Shown here one piece after another: positions 50,584 to 58,206 of a stretch of DNA of 64,000 bases. The DNA is from Candidatus Woesearchaeota archaeon. Its GTDB lineage: Archaea > Nanobdellota > Nanobdellia > Woesearchaeales > JACPJR01. Positions within the stretch are counted from its first letter, which is position 1. The number at the start of each line of letters is the position of its first letter. The stretch covers positions 1-64,000 of the forward strand of contig JACPJR010000015.1 in NCBI GenBank assembly GCA_016187565.1, read 5' to 3'. The position numbers and the translations under genes are program-made. A model generated the notes under the pieces. It was not told the DNA's origin and did no database searches. It saw only the letters and a program-made list of their open reading frames with translations.

Positions 50584-52025
50584 CAGGGTTTCCTCTCTTT
50601 TGTTCGTTCGAGTATTCTTATTACTCCAGATTCAGCATCAACCTCAACAATGTCTCCATCATAGAGAATTTTTGTGGCGATCCTTGTTCCCACAATACAG
50701 GGTACTTTTAATTCTCTGCTCACAATGGCTGCATGTGAGGTCATACCACCCTCATCAGTAATAATGGCTACTGCCTTGCGCATGGCAACGATATAATCTG
50801 GACTGGTCATGGGTGCAACCAGAATATTTCCTTTTTTCATCTTTTCAAGACTTTTGGGAGTGTGGAGGATTTTTACCATGCCCTTAGCCTTTCCCCTACT
50901 TACTGGCAATCCCTGAAATTGAGTTATAGTTTTGTCAATATCGGTGGTGAAGTAAGGCCTTGTTAATTGTTCTGCTTCTTCTCCGGTGTAATAACGGATT
51001 CCCTCTCCTTCGATAAAATGTTCGAGGAAAACAGAAAACCGTTCGTGAACATCATGCTTTTTCCCTTTATTCATGACATCGAAAAACTCTTGACAGGTGT
51101 AGTAGCACAATTCTTCAAATGGAATACCATGAACCTTTCCTGCATATCGCATAAAGACATCAATATAATGATGGCCTAACAAGTTGTACTTCTTCCTGAG
51201 ATCCTGCCACCAGATTGAAAAACTGAGCTGTTTACCTATCTCTTGGATTTCTTTACTTACCTTATATGCGTTGATGATTTCCTGTTTTCTCTGATTAATT
51301 TCATGAGTATATCTATCGATTTCAGTAATTTTTTCTTTTGCTTTTTTTGAGGTAATTTTATTTAGTTCTTTTCTGAAGAAAGAAACAGGCAGGATTTGTG
51401 AACCGTGATAGCTATTGTGAAGCCAAAAATACTGTTGTTGGTATCTCTGTAATGCTTTTTCCTGTTCTGATTTGGAAAGAATACCCTTTATCATGAACAA
51501 CTCACACTCGGCAACCTGAAAGAAAGACAATGCCTCAGGTGCGGTTATTGCTTCAAAAATTTCAAAAAATTGATCTTTATGTTGTGAGAGGATCTTTCGC
51601 TTAAGGAGCGCTTCACCACCCCAATTTGCCATCTCGGGAAGGAATCCATAAATCCAGAACTTCAGATATAGTTCATGCCATTGATTAAAGAGTGAGACTG
51701 CATTCTTTTGCTGTAATCCTTCTTTGGTTATCCTTGCCTGTACGTTATCCATATCTTTAATAATGGTTCCCCAATATGCGTACCATTTCTCTCGTTCTTT
51801 TTTAGGTAATATGTGGGTCACAAACAGTTTTTCACCATGATCCCGAAGCTTTTCATAATCACAAATAGCAATGACCTTTTCCTCTTTCATCAGGGCGAGG
51901 ACATCTGGCCAGGGAGCAACAAATACACCCGTAAAACGAACTATTGGCTCCATAAAATAATCAACATAGATTGGCTTTGCATCAATCGGACCCCACTTAA
52001 AGAGCTCTTTTTTTGGATCAATCAT
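50583..52025 (-). CDS. PEP-mobile-domain protein, paralogue 7 (first gene of the block)
   Basis: 480 residues from the ATG at 52025, which follows GGTGAGGAAG. The frame is open 66 bp more, but that part overlaps the structured repeat edge. Features: IYVDYFMEPIVRFTGVF near the start, QYFWLHNSYHGSQILPVSF (about 220), WWQDLRKKYNLLGHHYIDVF (about 275). The swivel domain is GLPVSRGKAKGMVKIL, VAPMTSPDYIVAMRKAVAII and TDEGGMTSHAAIVSR, His431. It is the promoter-proximal gene and diverges from the GT2 synthase. No clear TATA box is seen upstream other than AT-rich sequence within the repeat. Confidence 0.86.
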   Translation of the reverse strand: MIDPKKELFKWGPIDAKPIYVDYFMEPIVRFTGVFVAPWPDVLALMKEEKVIAICDYEKLRDHGEKLFVTHILPKKEREKWYAYWGTIIKDMDNVQARITKEGLQQKNAVSLFNQWHELYLKFWIYGFLPEMANWGGEALLKRKILSQHKDQFFEIFEAITAPEALSFFQVAECELFMIKGILSKSEQEKALQRYQQQYFWLHNSYHGSQILPVSFFRKELNKITSKKAKEKITEIDRYTHEINQRKQEIINAYKVSKEIQEIGKQLSFSIWWQDLRKKYNLLGHHYIDVFMRYAGKVHGIPFEELCYYTCQEFFDVMNKGKKHDVHERFSVFLEHFIEGEGIRYYTGEEAEQLTRPYFTTDIDKTITQFQGLPVSRGKAKGMVKILHTPKSLEKMKKGNILVAPMTSPDYIVAMRKAVAIITDEGGMTSHAAIVSRELKVPCIVGTRIATKILYDGDIVEVDAESGVIRILERTKERKP

Positions 52026-52069
52026 GGCATCTTCCTCACCAGCGAATATTCTCGCTTCCACTGGAAAAC

Positions 52070-52186
52070 AAATAAAAATCCCAACCGCCACAAGCGGCGG
52101 GGTATTTTTAATGTTTGCTGGGAACAGCAGACATCAAACAATAAGGCCGCCCCAAGGGGCGGGGTATCAACCCAGCAAACAAATGA
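52070..52186 (+). repeat. Three-hairpin dispersed repeat, copy 2
   Basis: About 117 bp, the inverted copy of 12161-12279. Hairpins on the plus strand: CCGCC/GGCGG within AAAAAT/ATTTTT arms, ATGTTTGCTG-GGAA-CAGCAGACAT, and CCGCCCC-AA-GGGGCGG. It fills the divergent spacer between PEP paralogue 7 and the GT2 gene. The rest of that 341-bp spacer holds only the GT2 promoter (CTTAAATAG near 52280) and ribosome site (AGAGGTATT). Confidence 0.75.
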
Positions 52187-52366
52187 ATTGTTTCCCATTC
52201 TCCAAGAAAGAGCGCATTTCTTTTTAAACGTTTTTATGAACCACGATTTGTCCTCATGGTAATTCTTATGAAAAGTCTTAAATAGAGACCAGAACACCTG
52301 TTTGGACTTTTGATCAAAAAGCCATTAACAACTCTTATAGGACTTACGTAAAAAAGAGGTATTGGT

Positions 52367-53629
52367 ATGGAACATCATAGTTATCGTCGTTTAGTACTCT
52401 TCTCACTGCTGTTTGCGCTTTGTATCTTTGGTATCCTCTGGATTAAGTCCTTGCATTATACTGGTTTAGGGTTAGTGTACATCTACACGATAGGCATTAC
52501 GACCTTTATGTTCAGCAGAGTTATTGGATCACTGTTTTATGAATCACCAGCAAAGAATATTAGCCTATCGAAGCTTCCTTCAGTAACTTTTATTATTCCC
52601 TGTAAAAATGAAGAGGAAAGCATTTACCAAACCATTATCAAGTGCTTTACTGCCGATTATCCTGAAAAAAAAGTTGAGATCATTGCTATTGATGATGGAT
52701 CTACTGATAATACCCTTAAGCAGATGCAACGTGCAAAAGAAGATTATCCACGCAGAAAGCTTCAGATTGTTCATTGGGAGCAGAATCGTGGAAAACGCCA
52801 GGGTATGGCTGAGGGGTTCCGGAGGGCTAAGGGTGAGATTGTTATCCAACTCGATAGTGATAGTTTTGTTGATAAAGATGCTGTTAAGGTTATTGTTCGT
52901 CCCTTTCTCCATAAGGATATAGGAGCAGTGGTTGGTCATACCTTACCATCTAATAGCGACCGGAATCTAATGACCCGAATGCAAACGGCGTATTATTTCA
53001 TGTCCTTTCGGGCATTGAAGGCAACCGAGAGCATCTTCCACATGGTCTTCTGCTGTTCAGGCTGCTTCTCTGCATACCGACGCGCCTATGTCCTTCCGAT
53101 TCTTGATGAATGGCTCCATGAAACGTTTTTAGGAAAAACCGTGAGTTTTGGAGATGATCGTGCGCTTACCAATCAAATGTTGAAAAATGGTTACAAGGCT
53201 GTGTACTGTGATGACGCTCTTGCCTACACCAAAGTTCCTGAGAAATTCCGAACTTTTTTTAAGCAACAGGTACGATGGAAAAAAGGATGGTTTATCAACT
53301 CGATAAAGGCGCTCCGTTTTGTTCTTAAGAAAGACTTTTTTGTTGCGGTGACTTATTTTATTCCACTGATCATCTTCACCCTACTCACCCCATTCATTGC
53401 CTTCAGAGCACTCATTCTTACTCCGGTCCTCCAGCAGGAGTTTCCCCTTCTCTATATTGTTGGTATTCTTCTCGTTTCTCTGTTATTGTACGCCCACTAT
53501 GAACTTCATACCGAAGAGAAATATGGCGCCTATATGCTTCTTTGGAGTATATTAAACATGACGCTTTTTTCCTACATTCTGATCTATGCATTATTTGATC
53601 TTCGGAATATGCAGTGGGGAACACGATGA
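52367..53629 (+). CDS. Membrane GT2 polysaccharide synthase (PgaC/hyaluronan-synthase-like)
   Basis: The 420-residue processive family-2 glycosyltransferase has two N-terminal helices (about 8-30 and 36-55). The catalytic domain contains FIIPCKNEEES, IDDGSTDNT, the metal site LDSDSF (about 163), GDDRALTNQ (acceptor/base region, about 262) and QQVRWKKGW, the Q-x-x-R-W motif (about 300). Two or three C-terminal helices probably form the export channel. Homologues polymerise N-acetylglucosamine or similar sugars at the membrane. Its stop overlaps the ATG of a NodB-like deacetylase by 4 bp, matching PNAG-type synthase-deacetylase pairing. Confidence 0.88.
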   Translation: MEHHSYRRLVLFSLLFALCIFGILWIKSLHYTGLGLVYIYTIGITTFMFSRVIGSLFYESPAKNISLSKLPSVTFIIPCKNEEESIYQTIIKCFTADYPEKKVEIIAIDDGSTDNTLKQMQRAKEDYPRRKLQIVHWEQNRGKRQGMAEGFRRAKGEIVIQLDSDSFVDKDAVKVIVRPFLHKDIGAVVGHTLPSNSDRNLMTRMQTAYYFMSFRALKATESIFHMVFCCSGCFSAYRRAYVLPILDEWLHETFLGKTVSFGDDRALTNQMLKNGYKAVYCDDALAYTKVPEKFRTFFKQQVRWKKGWFINSIKALRFVLKKDFFVAVTYFIPLIIFTLLTPFIAFRALILTPVLQQEFPLLYIVGILLVSLLLYAHYELHTEEKYGAYMLLWSILNMTLFSYILIYALFDLRNMQWGTR

Positions 53630-54510
53630 CGAGGAAGAAAATCTTCTTCAGCTTGCTCATGGTGTTTTTCCTGGCTCTTTTGTTTGTGTCACCGAATATT
53701 TTCACGACCTTTTTTGTCCGCACGCCAACAGGAATGTACCTAATAACGAACGACAGCGACCAAGGAGTTGATTGTGCCCCTCGCTACCCTTCGATCCCTA
53801 CCATTATCCTCAGGATGGATGATATCGGCGCAAATAGGTACAGTGACACACGTTTTGTTCTTGTAGATGAGATCATTGCAAAAAATATTTCATTGGTCCT
53901 TGGTGTTATTCCTGATAATCTTGAGCAGGACATTCCTTTAGTAAAGGCTTTACAAACGTATGCTGCTCATCCAAAGATTGAAATTGCCCAACACGGTTAT
54001 GAGCATGCTTCCAATGAATTTGAAAATATGTCTGAAGAGGATGCTGCAGAGGCTATTGATAAAGGCCGTGCGATATTGATGAAAGATATTGGTGTTGTAC
54101 CCTTTACCTTTATTCCACCGTCGAATAGTTATTCGAAGGGAACCATCAATGCACTCAAGCAAAAAGGATTTCACGTCATTTCAGCGAAAGAAGACGAGTA
54201 CCGCTTTGATGGGACTCTTTTTTTTGTAGGAAAAAACGTAGAGACCTATGACTTTTATCACCAGCGCTTTATTCCTGCTGAAGAGATACTCCAGACCTGT
54301 ACTGACCATTTACTTTTAACCCACCTTTGCGTTGTCACTATTCATCCGCAGGACTTCCTTAATGAGCAATTTGAACTCGAAACGCAGCAGTTTACTGAAT
54401 TCCTCAATATGCTTGATAGAGTTTCTGTTATTGGCGTTCAATTTAACAGTTTTAAGGATCTCATGAGTTGTGAAACCACCAAGAGAAGTAGCGTAAAGAT
54501 CGTTAGTTAA
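53626..54510 (+). CDS. NodB-like polysaccharide deacetylase, membrane-anchored or secreted
   Basis: The 294-residue protein begins at ATG 53626 (overlap ATGA) with an N-terminal signal/anchor helix (about 4-30). The deacetylase core has TIILRMDDIG (metal-binding DD, about 63), QHGYEHAS (H-x-x-x-H metal site, about 122), FIPPSNSYSKGTINAL (about 162) and VVTIHPQDF (about 240). Together these are the catalytic motifs of the CE4/DUF2334-type fold. It would de-N-acetylate the polymer made by the upstream synthase outside the cell. The order of motifs is complete and there is no truncation. Confidence 0.83.
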   Translation: MTRKKIFFSLLMVFFLALLFVSPNIFTTFFVRTPTGMYLITNDSDQGVDCAPRYPSIPTIILRMDDIGANRYSDTRFVLVDEIIAKNISLVLGVIPDNLEQDIPLVKALQTYAAHPKIEIAQHGYEHASNEFENMSEEDAAEAIDKGRAILMKDIGVVPFTFIPPSNSYSKGTINALKQKGFHVISAKEDEYRFDGTLFFVGKNVETYDFYHQRFIPAEEILQTCTDHLLLTHLCVVTIHPQDFLNEQFELETQQFTEFLNMLDRVSVIGVQFNSFKDLMSCETTKRSSVKIVS

Positions 54511-54623
54511 AGAGTATATAAACCGTAGTTTCGTTTGGGGATAACTATACAAAGATAGAAAAATATATAAGGGGGTATATCGTAAAGAATGATGGGAGTG
54601 TGAATCTGTGTGAGGTGATAATG

Positions 54624-55022
54624 ATGAAGAAAATAGTAGGGCTATTTGCCATGCTCGTGCTCTTCAGCAGCCTTGCAGAAGCAGCGCTGTGGCAAACAGA
54701 TAACGGATCTATATGTGTAAGTGGAGAAGGTAATTTTTGGTTTAAGGGTGTAGGCTCTATTATCCTTGATGGTGCAGGAGTAGCAAAGGTGCCAAGTCTC
54801 TCTCAGTTAGTTGTTGCAAATGGCACGTTTAACATCATGGAGCGAAATGGTTATACCTATTACTCGGGAGCTGGTCGTCTGGTGAGCGACCATTTTGAGG
54901 GAGAATTACAAACATCAATGGGTGGAGGAAGTGGTTATTTAGAAACTCATGCCCATGGCCCAAGCTGGCTGCGCTTAGACGGCGTTGCTCGTGAACGTAA
55001 TGTAGGCTGCATCTGGCCATAG
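54624..55022 (+). CDS. Small secreted protein, unrecognised
   Basis: 132 residues from the second ATG of the pair, with GGTGAT just upstream. A signal peptide (MKKIVGLFAMLVLFSSLAEA) is cut near residue 20. The mature part is glycine- and beta-rich with two cysteines (ICVSG and GCIWP) that could form one disulfide joining the ends. A strong TATA box (AAATATATAAG) lies about 55 bp upstream, so it is transcribed separately from the deacetylase. The composition suggests a small extracellular beta-sandwich. Confidence 0.7.
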   Translation: MKKIVGLFAMLVLFSSLAEAALWQTDNGSICVSGEGNFWFKGVGSIILDGAGVAKVPSLSQLVVANGTFNIMERNGYTYYSGAGRLVSDHFEGELQTSMGGGSGYLETHAHGPSWLRLDGVARERNVGCIWP

Positions 55023-55092
55023 ATCTTTTCATTTTTTTTCTTGTTTTTTCTTCTCTTTCTTTTTGGTATAATTTATCCTCTTGACAGTTGTA

Positions 55093-55773
55093 TTACAACG
55101 TCAATAGTGCTTTCTTATGCTTCTCAAAGACTCTTGGATCAACCCGCCCATAGATGCCAGAGAGACCATCCTTGAATTGTTTTGCAGTTACTTTTTCTAT
55201 AATATTTGAGAGTCTATCTTTCAAATCGTATCGCTGTTTTATTTCTGAGGCTACCCACTCCTTATCTTGTGCATAGGGCATCATCATGAAAACATCCCTG
55301 ATATCAGTCGATCTACATGCAATGATTTTCATGACAAGGAGTGCATCGATAGTAATGATCCTTAACTTAAGCATCTCGGTAATGGTTTTTCCCTTCAGGA
55401 TTCTCATTGCAGAGTTTTCAAAGATCCATTCTACAGTAAAGGTTACTCCAGTCATTCTGTCGGTTACCTGGCGAATGAGAATGTCTATACTTACCCTAAA
55501 GTTATTCTCAACTTTTTTTTCATATCGAGAAAAGTACCCTGAATATTGTGCTTCCTCAGGCATGTGCTCTTTTATATAACCCTGTTTGAGGAGGATCTTT
55601 TCTATATTTTTCAATTCGTTCTGGTCTTTAATAACAATATCGCAGTCTACTGAAAATCTTGGTAACGTATATGCATTAACTGCATAACCACCAATGATGA
55701 CAAAATCGCAGTCTTCTAACTCTCTAAGGGTCTTAAAAATTTCTTCTTCTCTTACTGTAAAAAGGTCTTTCAT
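55093..55773 (-). CDS. AbiEii-like nucleotidyltransferase toxin
   Basis: The 226-residue protein has a minimal nucleotidyltransferase fold. FVIIGGYAVNAYTLPRFSVDCDIVI (about 24-48) holds the GG-x-A and D-x-D metal site, with R and D spacing as in AbiEii/AbiGii toxins. VSIDILI (about 93) is the third acidic strand. Substrate-binding helices with LLVMKIIACRSTDIRD follow (about 143-158). AbiEii-type toxins transfer nucleotides to tRNA or other targets. It follows its probable antitoxin by 4 bp. Confidence 0.78.
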   Translation of the reverse strand: MKDLFTVREEEIFKTLRELEDCDFVIIGGYAVNAYTLPRFSVDCDIVIKDQNELKNIEKILLKQGYIKEHMPEEAQYSGYFSRYEKKVENNFRVSIDILIRQVTDRMTGVTFTVEWIFENSAMRILKGKTITEMLKLRIITIDALLVMKIIACRSTDIRDVFMMMPYAQDKEWVASEIKQRYDLKDRLSNIIEKVTAKQFKDGLSGIYGRVDPRVFEKHKKALLTL

Positions 55774-55777
55774 CAGG

Positions 55778-56383
55778 TTATACTCTCTCTTTTGCTTTAT
55801 ATTTCCTTCTTATATAGGCTGCTGCATATGCATACATTTCATTTGCGTTTGCAAAGCGTGTTGTTTCTTTTAATGAATCAACCTTGAATCCATCTTTCTC
55901 TTCAAAGGATAAGGTGCTTACCGGAAATAAGATAACAAACTCACCGATAGTAGTACCCGATTGCACATAATTTGGAATTTCATTGTTGTTGAAAAATTTC
56001 TTCCAGTAGCGTAAGTCTTTTCGCAAGACTTTTATGAAGTAGGGTGATTTTTCCATTCCTCGTTGTACATAGGAATAGTCAGACCAGATCTCGACTGCTG
56101 ATAACTGAGTAAAGGCATAATTTTTTTTTGCATAGGTTATTATTTTTGGGACTCTGAATTCTAATAAGGCTCGTATAGCATCTGCAGGATTTGTACAAAA
56201 ATATGTTTGATCTGGATTTTTCTTTAACCATCCCGCCCTCAATAACAACGAGAAAATCTTTTTTTTCATGCTGGATGACACTATCCAGTCTAATTCGGAC
56301 TGTCTGAATACTTGGTTTACGCCATGCTTTGAAAACAATAAAGCGTATGCCTTTAATCCATACGGCGGTATTTCAATGGTCAT
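55778..56383 (-). CDS. AbiEi-like antitoxin / transcriptional regulator
   Basis: 201 residues from ATG 56383. The longer frame from 56551 runs through the promoter and the next gene's start and is rejected. The N-terminal ~60 residues form a winged helix (FRQSELDWIVSSSMKKKIFS, LLLRAGWLKK). The rest is an AbiEi-like domain with no catalytic motifs. AbiEi antitoxins neutralise an NTase and repress their own promoter through inverted repeats. The NTase downstream and the palindrome upstream both fit that model. Confidence 0.68.
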   Translation of the reverse strand: MTIEIPPYGLKAYALLFSKHGVNQVFRQSELDWIVSSSMKKKIFSLLLRAGWLKKNPDQTYFCTNPADAIRALLEFRVPKIITYAKKNYAFTQLSAVEIWSDYSYVQRGMEKSPYFIKVLRKDLRYWKKFFNNNEIPNYVQSGTTIGEFVILFPVSTLSFEEKDGFKVDSLKETTRFANANEMYAYAAAYIRRKYKAKERV

Positions 56384-56389
56384 GATACG

Positions 56390-56419
56390 GTTACCTAATA
56401 GGTAACCACTATTTAAATC
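56390..56419 (-). promoter_or_regulatory. Palindromic operator and TATA box of the AbiE-like pair
   Basis: GGTTACC (56390-56396) and GGTAACC (56402-56408) form a perfect inverted repeat around a 5-bp spacer. It sits between the minus-strand TATA-like ATTTAAATA (56411-56419) and the ATG at 56383. The position predicts steric repression. Confidence 0.6.
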
Positions 56420-56510
56420 TTTCTTTTCATAATTTAAATGTTTTAATAATGTAGTTATTCTTATTGCTACAGTAGAAATCTTTAAATAGAATCCTTTGTT
56501 CGTGCGTTGT

Positions 56511-57230
56511 ATGGATACAGGCATTCTACAGGATGTTGGGCTTACCACCAATGAAGCAAAGGTTTACTGTGCATTACTGAAACTAGGCTCTGCATCAGTT
56601 AATGAAATTACCCGTAAATCTGGTGTTCATCGCGTAAATGTCTATGATGTCCTTGAGCGATTACTGTTGAAGGGACTTATCGGCTCTATTATTGTTGCAA
56701 ATAAGCGACACTATGAAGCAGCAAACCCTTCAGAGTTGCTCAAGCTCCTTGAGGCAAAAGAGCAGCGGTTGCGTACATCCTTGCCATCACTACATGAATT
56801 GTACAACTCACGAAGAGAAAAAGAAGAAGTCCATTGTTTTAAAGGTCCTAATGGTGTTATGACAGCCTATTTCATGATGCTTGATCAAGGCAAGACTATC
56901 TATGCCATTGGAGCATCTGGGCTTAACCGGAAGTATCTCAAGCACCGCCATATCCAGTGGGATAAAGAGCGGATCACGCGAGGGATCCATGTTAAGGCTC
57001 TTTATTATGAATCAGCGCGCAAGGAGAAAAAAGAAGCTCAAGAGCAGCTCTGGCAAAACCGCTTCTTGCCAGATACGTTTAAAAGTCCTGCTATGGTTGA
57101 TGTTTCTGGTGATATTGTGGTTATCCTTCTTGCCACTGAAACCATTTTAGCAATTGTCATAGAGAACAAGCACATTGCAGACACCTATCGCACGTACTTT
57201 GACTTTATGTGGCAATTTGCTAAGGATTAA
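56511..57230 (+). CDS. TrmB-family transcriptional regulator 2
   Basis: 239 residues from ATG 56511. The winged helix (1-70, GILQDVGLTTNEAKVYCALL, GVHRVNVYDVLERLLLKGLI) and a TrmB-like effector domain (about 105-239, ending YFDFMWQFAKD) mirror the first TrmB gene at 495-1199. TTTAAATAG lies about 25 bp before the ATG, so the message may be leaderless. The divergent AbiE-like pair shares this spacer. A natural role cannot be read from the neighbours. Confidence 0.87.
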   Translation: MDTGILQDVGLTTNEAKVYCALLKLGSASVNEITRKSGVHRVNVYDVLERLLLKGLIGSIIVANKRHYEAANPSELLKLLEAKEQRLRTSLPSLHELYNSRREKEEVHCFKGPNGVMTAYFMMLDQGKTIYAIGASGLNRKYLKHRHIQWDKERITRGIHVKALYYESARKEKKEAQEQLWQNRFLPDTFKSPAMVDVSGDIVVILLATETILAIVIENKHIADTYRTYFDFMWQFAKD

Positions 57231-57316
57231 TCTACATAATCATGGGTATATCTTTTTAAAGAGCATCTTCTTTCTTAATGATACACCGCCTACCTTGAAT
57301 AGGGTTGTGATAAATT

Positions 57317-58186
57317 ATGGCTCCAAACCTTAACACTGTCTGTTTATCTGAGCAAGAACGAGCAGAACGCTTTTTTGATCTACAGCGGCTTCTCCTCATA
57401 CCTCTTGTTGGTGAAGAACGTGCACGAGATGCACAGGATTATTATACTGCTGGTGGACCAACCGGAGTTCTGGAAGGATTAACGGCAAAACCCTTTGCCG
57501 AAGCTTATTTTGTTGCTCATGCCCTTTTAGGACTACTTGCAGAACGGTTGGAGAGCTATTATGTGCCTGTTCCTTCTCGCGAAAAAAAGAATACTGAAGA
57601 GAATCCTGGTCATGTAGCAGGTAGGCAGGCACTTCTTGATCTCCATCATTACTTTAATCCTGAGGTTCTCTATTCTGCCATTACGTATCCTCTCTACATA
57701 GAAGATCTCATGAGATTACCTCCTCCGAATACTTGTCCTCATATTTCTTCAGATACTCTTGACACTAAAGCAAATCTGTTTGTGCTTCGAAGAAACGTTG
57801 TTGCTCCGGAGGAAGCTCGTGCATTACTTGAGCGTACACAAGCTGTACAACACGTTCTATCGTACTCAAGAGAATTCTATGTCCCTAAGAAAGGCACACA
57901 CCCTTGGAAAGGTCTTCTCGCAACTGTCGAGGAACTCATGCTTAAGCTTGATCCTGAACTTGCTGTTGATTTTGCCCAGAGAGGAAGCATAGAGAGATAC
58001 ACAAATGCTGATCCTGAGGGTTATCATCCCCGAGGATTGTATGTCACAGGGCCAGAAGGAACTTGTATTGTTCTTTCAAACATACGATCACCAGATCCTT
58101 CTTCACCGTTGATTGGTAGGCCTGTCGTATACCGTATCGATGAAGACAGTTTGGGACTCACGGGAAAACTGATTGCTGTTCAATAA
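57317..58186 (+). CDS. Unrecognised 289-residue soluble protein
   Basis: No signal peptide, membrane segment or named motif is seen. Helical N-terminal two thirds (ERAERFFDLQRLLLIPLVGEE, AEAYFVAHALLGLLAERLES) precede a strand-rich C terminus (GLYVTGPEGTCIVLSNI, GRPVVYRIDEDSLGL). GGGTTGTGATAAAT precedes the ATG. It converges with the P-type ATPase, 20 bp apart. Confidence 0.65.
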   Translation: MAPNLNTVCLSEQERAERFFDLQRLLLIPLVGEERARDAQDYYTAGGPTGVLEGLTAKPFAEAYFVAHALLGLLAERLESYYVPVPSREKKNTEENPGHVAGRQALLDLHHYFNPEVLYSAITYPLYIEDLMRLPPPNTCPHISSDTLDTKANLFVLRRNVVAPEEARALLERTQAVQHVLSYSREFYVPKKGTHPWKGLLATVEELMLKLDPELAVDFAQRGSIERYTNADPEGYHPRGLYVTGPEGTCIVLSNIRSPDPSSPLIGRPVVYRIDEDSLGLTGKLIAVQ

Positions 58187-58206
58187 TTCAGGTAAGACTC
58201 TTCTGA

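Noticed and set aside
40335-52025. Calling the array complete PEP synthase, PPDK or rifampin phosphotransferase genes
   Set aside because: All members are about half the length of those enzymes and no ATP-grasp or PEP/pyruvate barrel motifs can be seen.
56384-56551. N-terminal extension of the AbiEi-like frame
   Set aside because: It reads through the TATA box, the palindrome and the divergent TrmB start. The ATG at 56383 is well placed.
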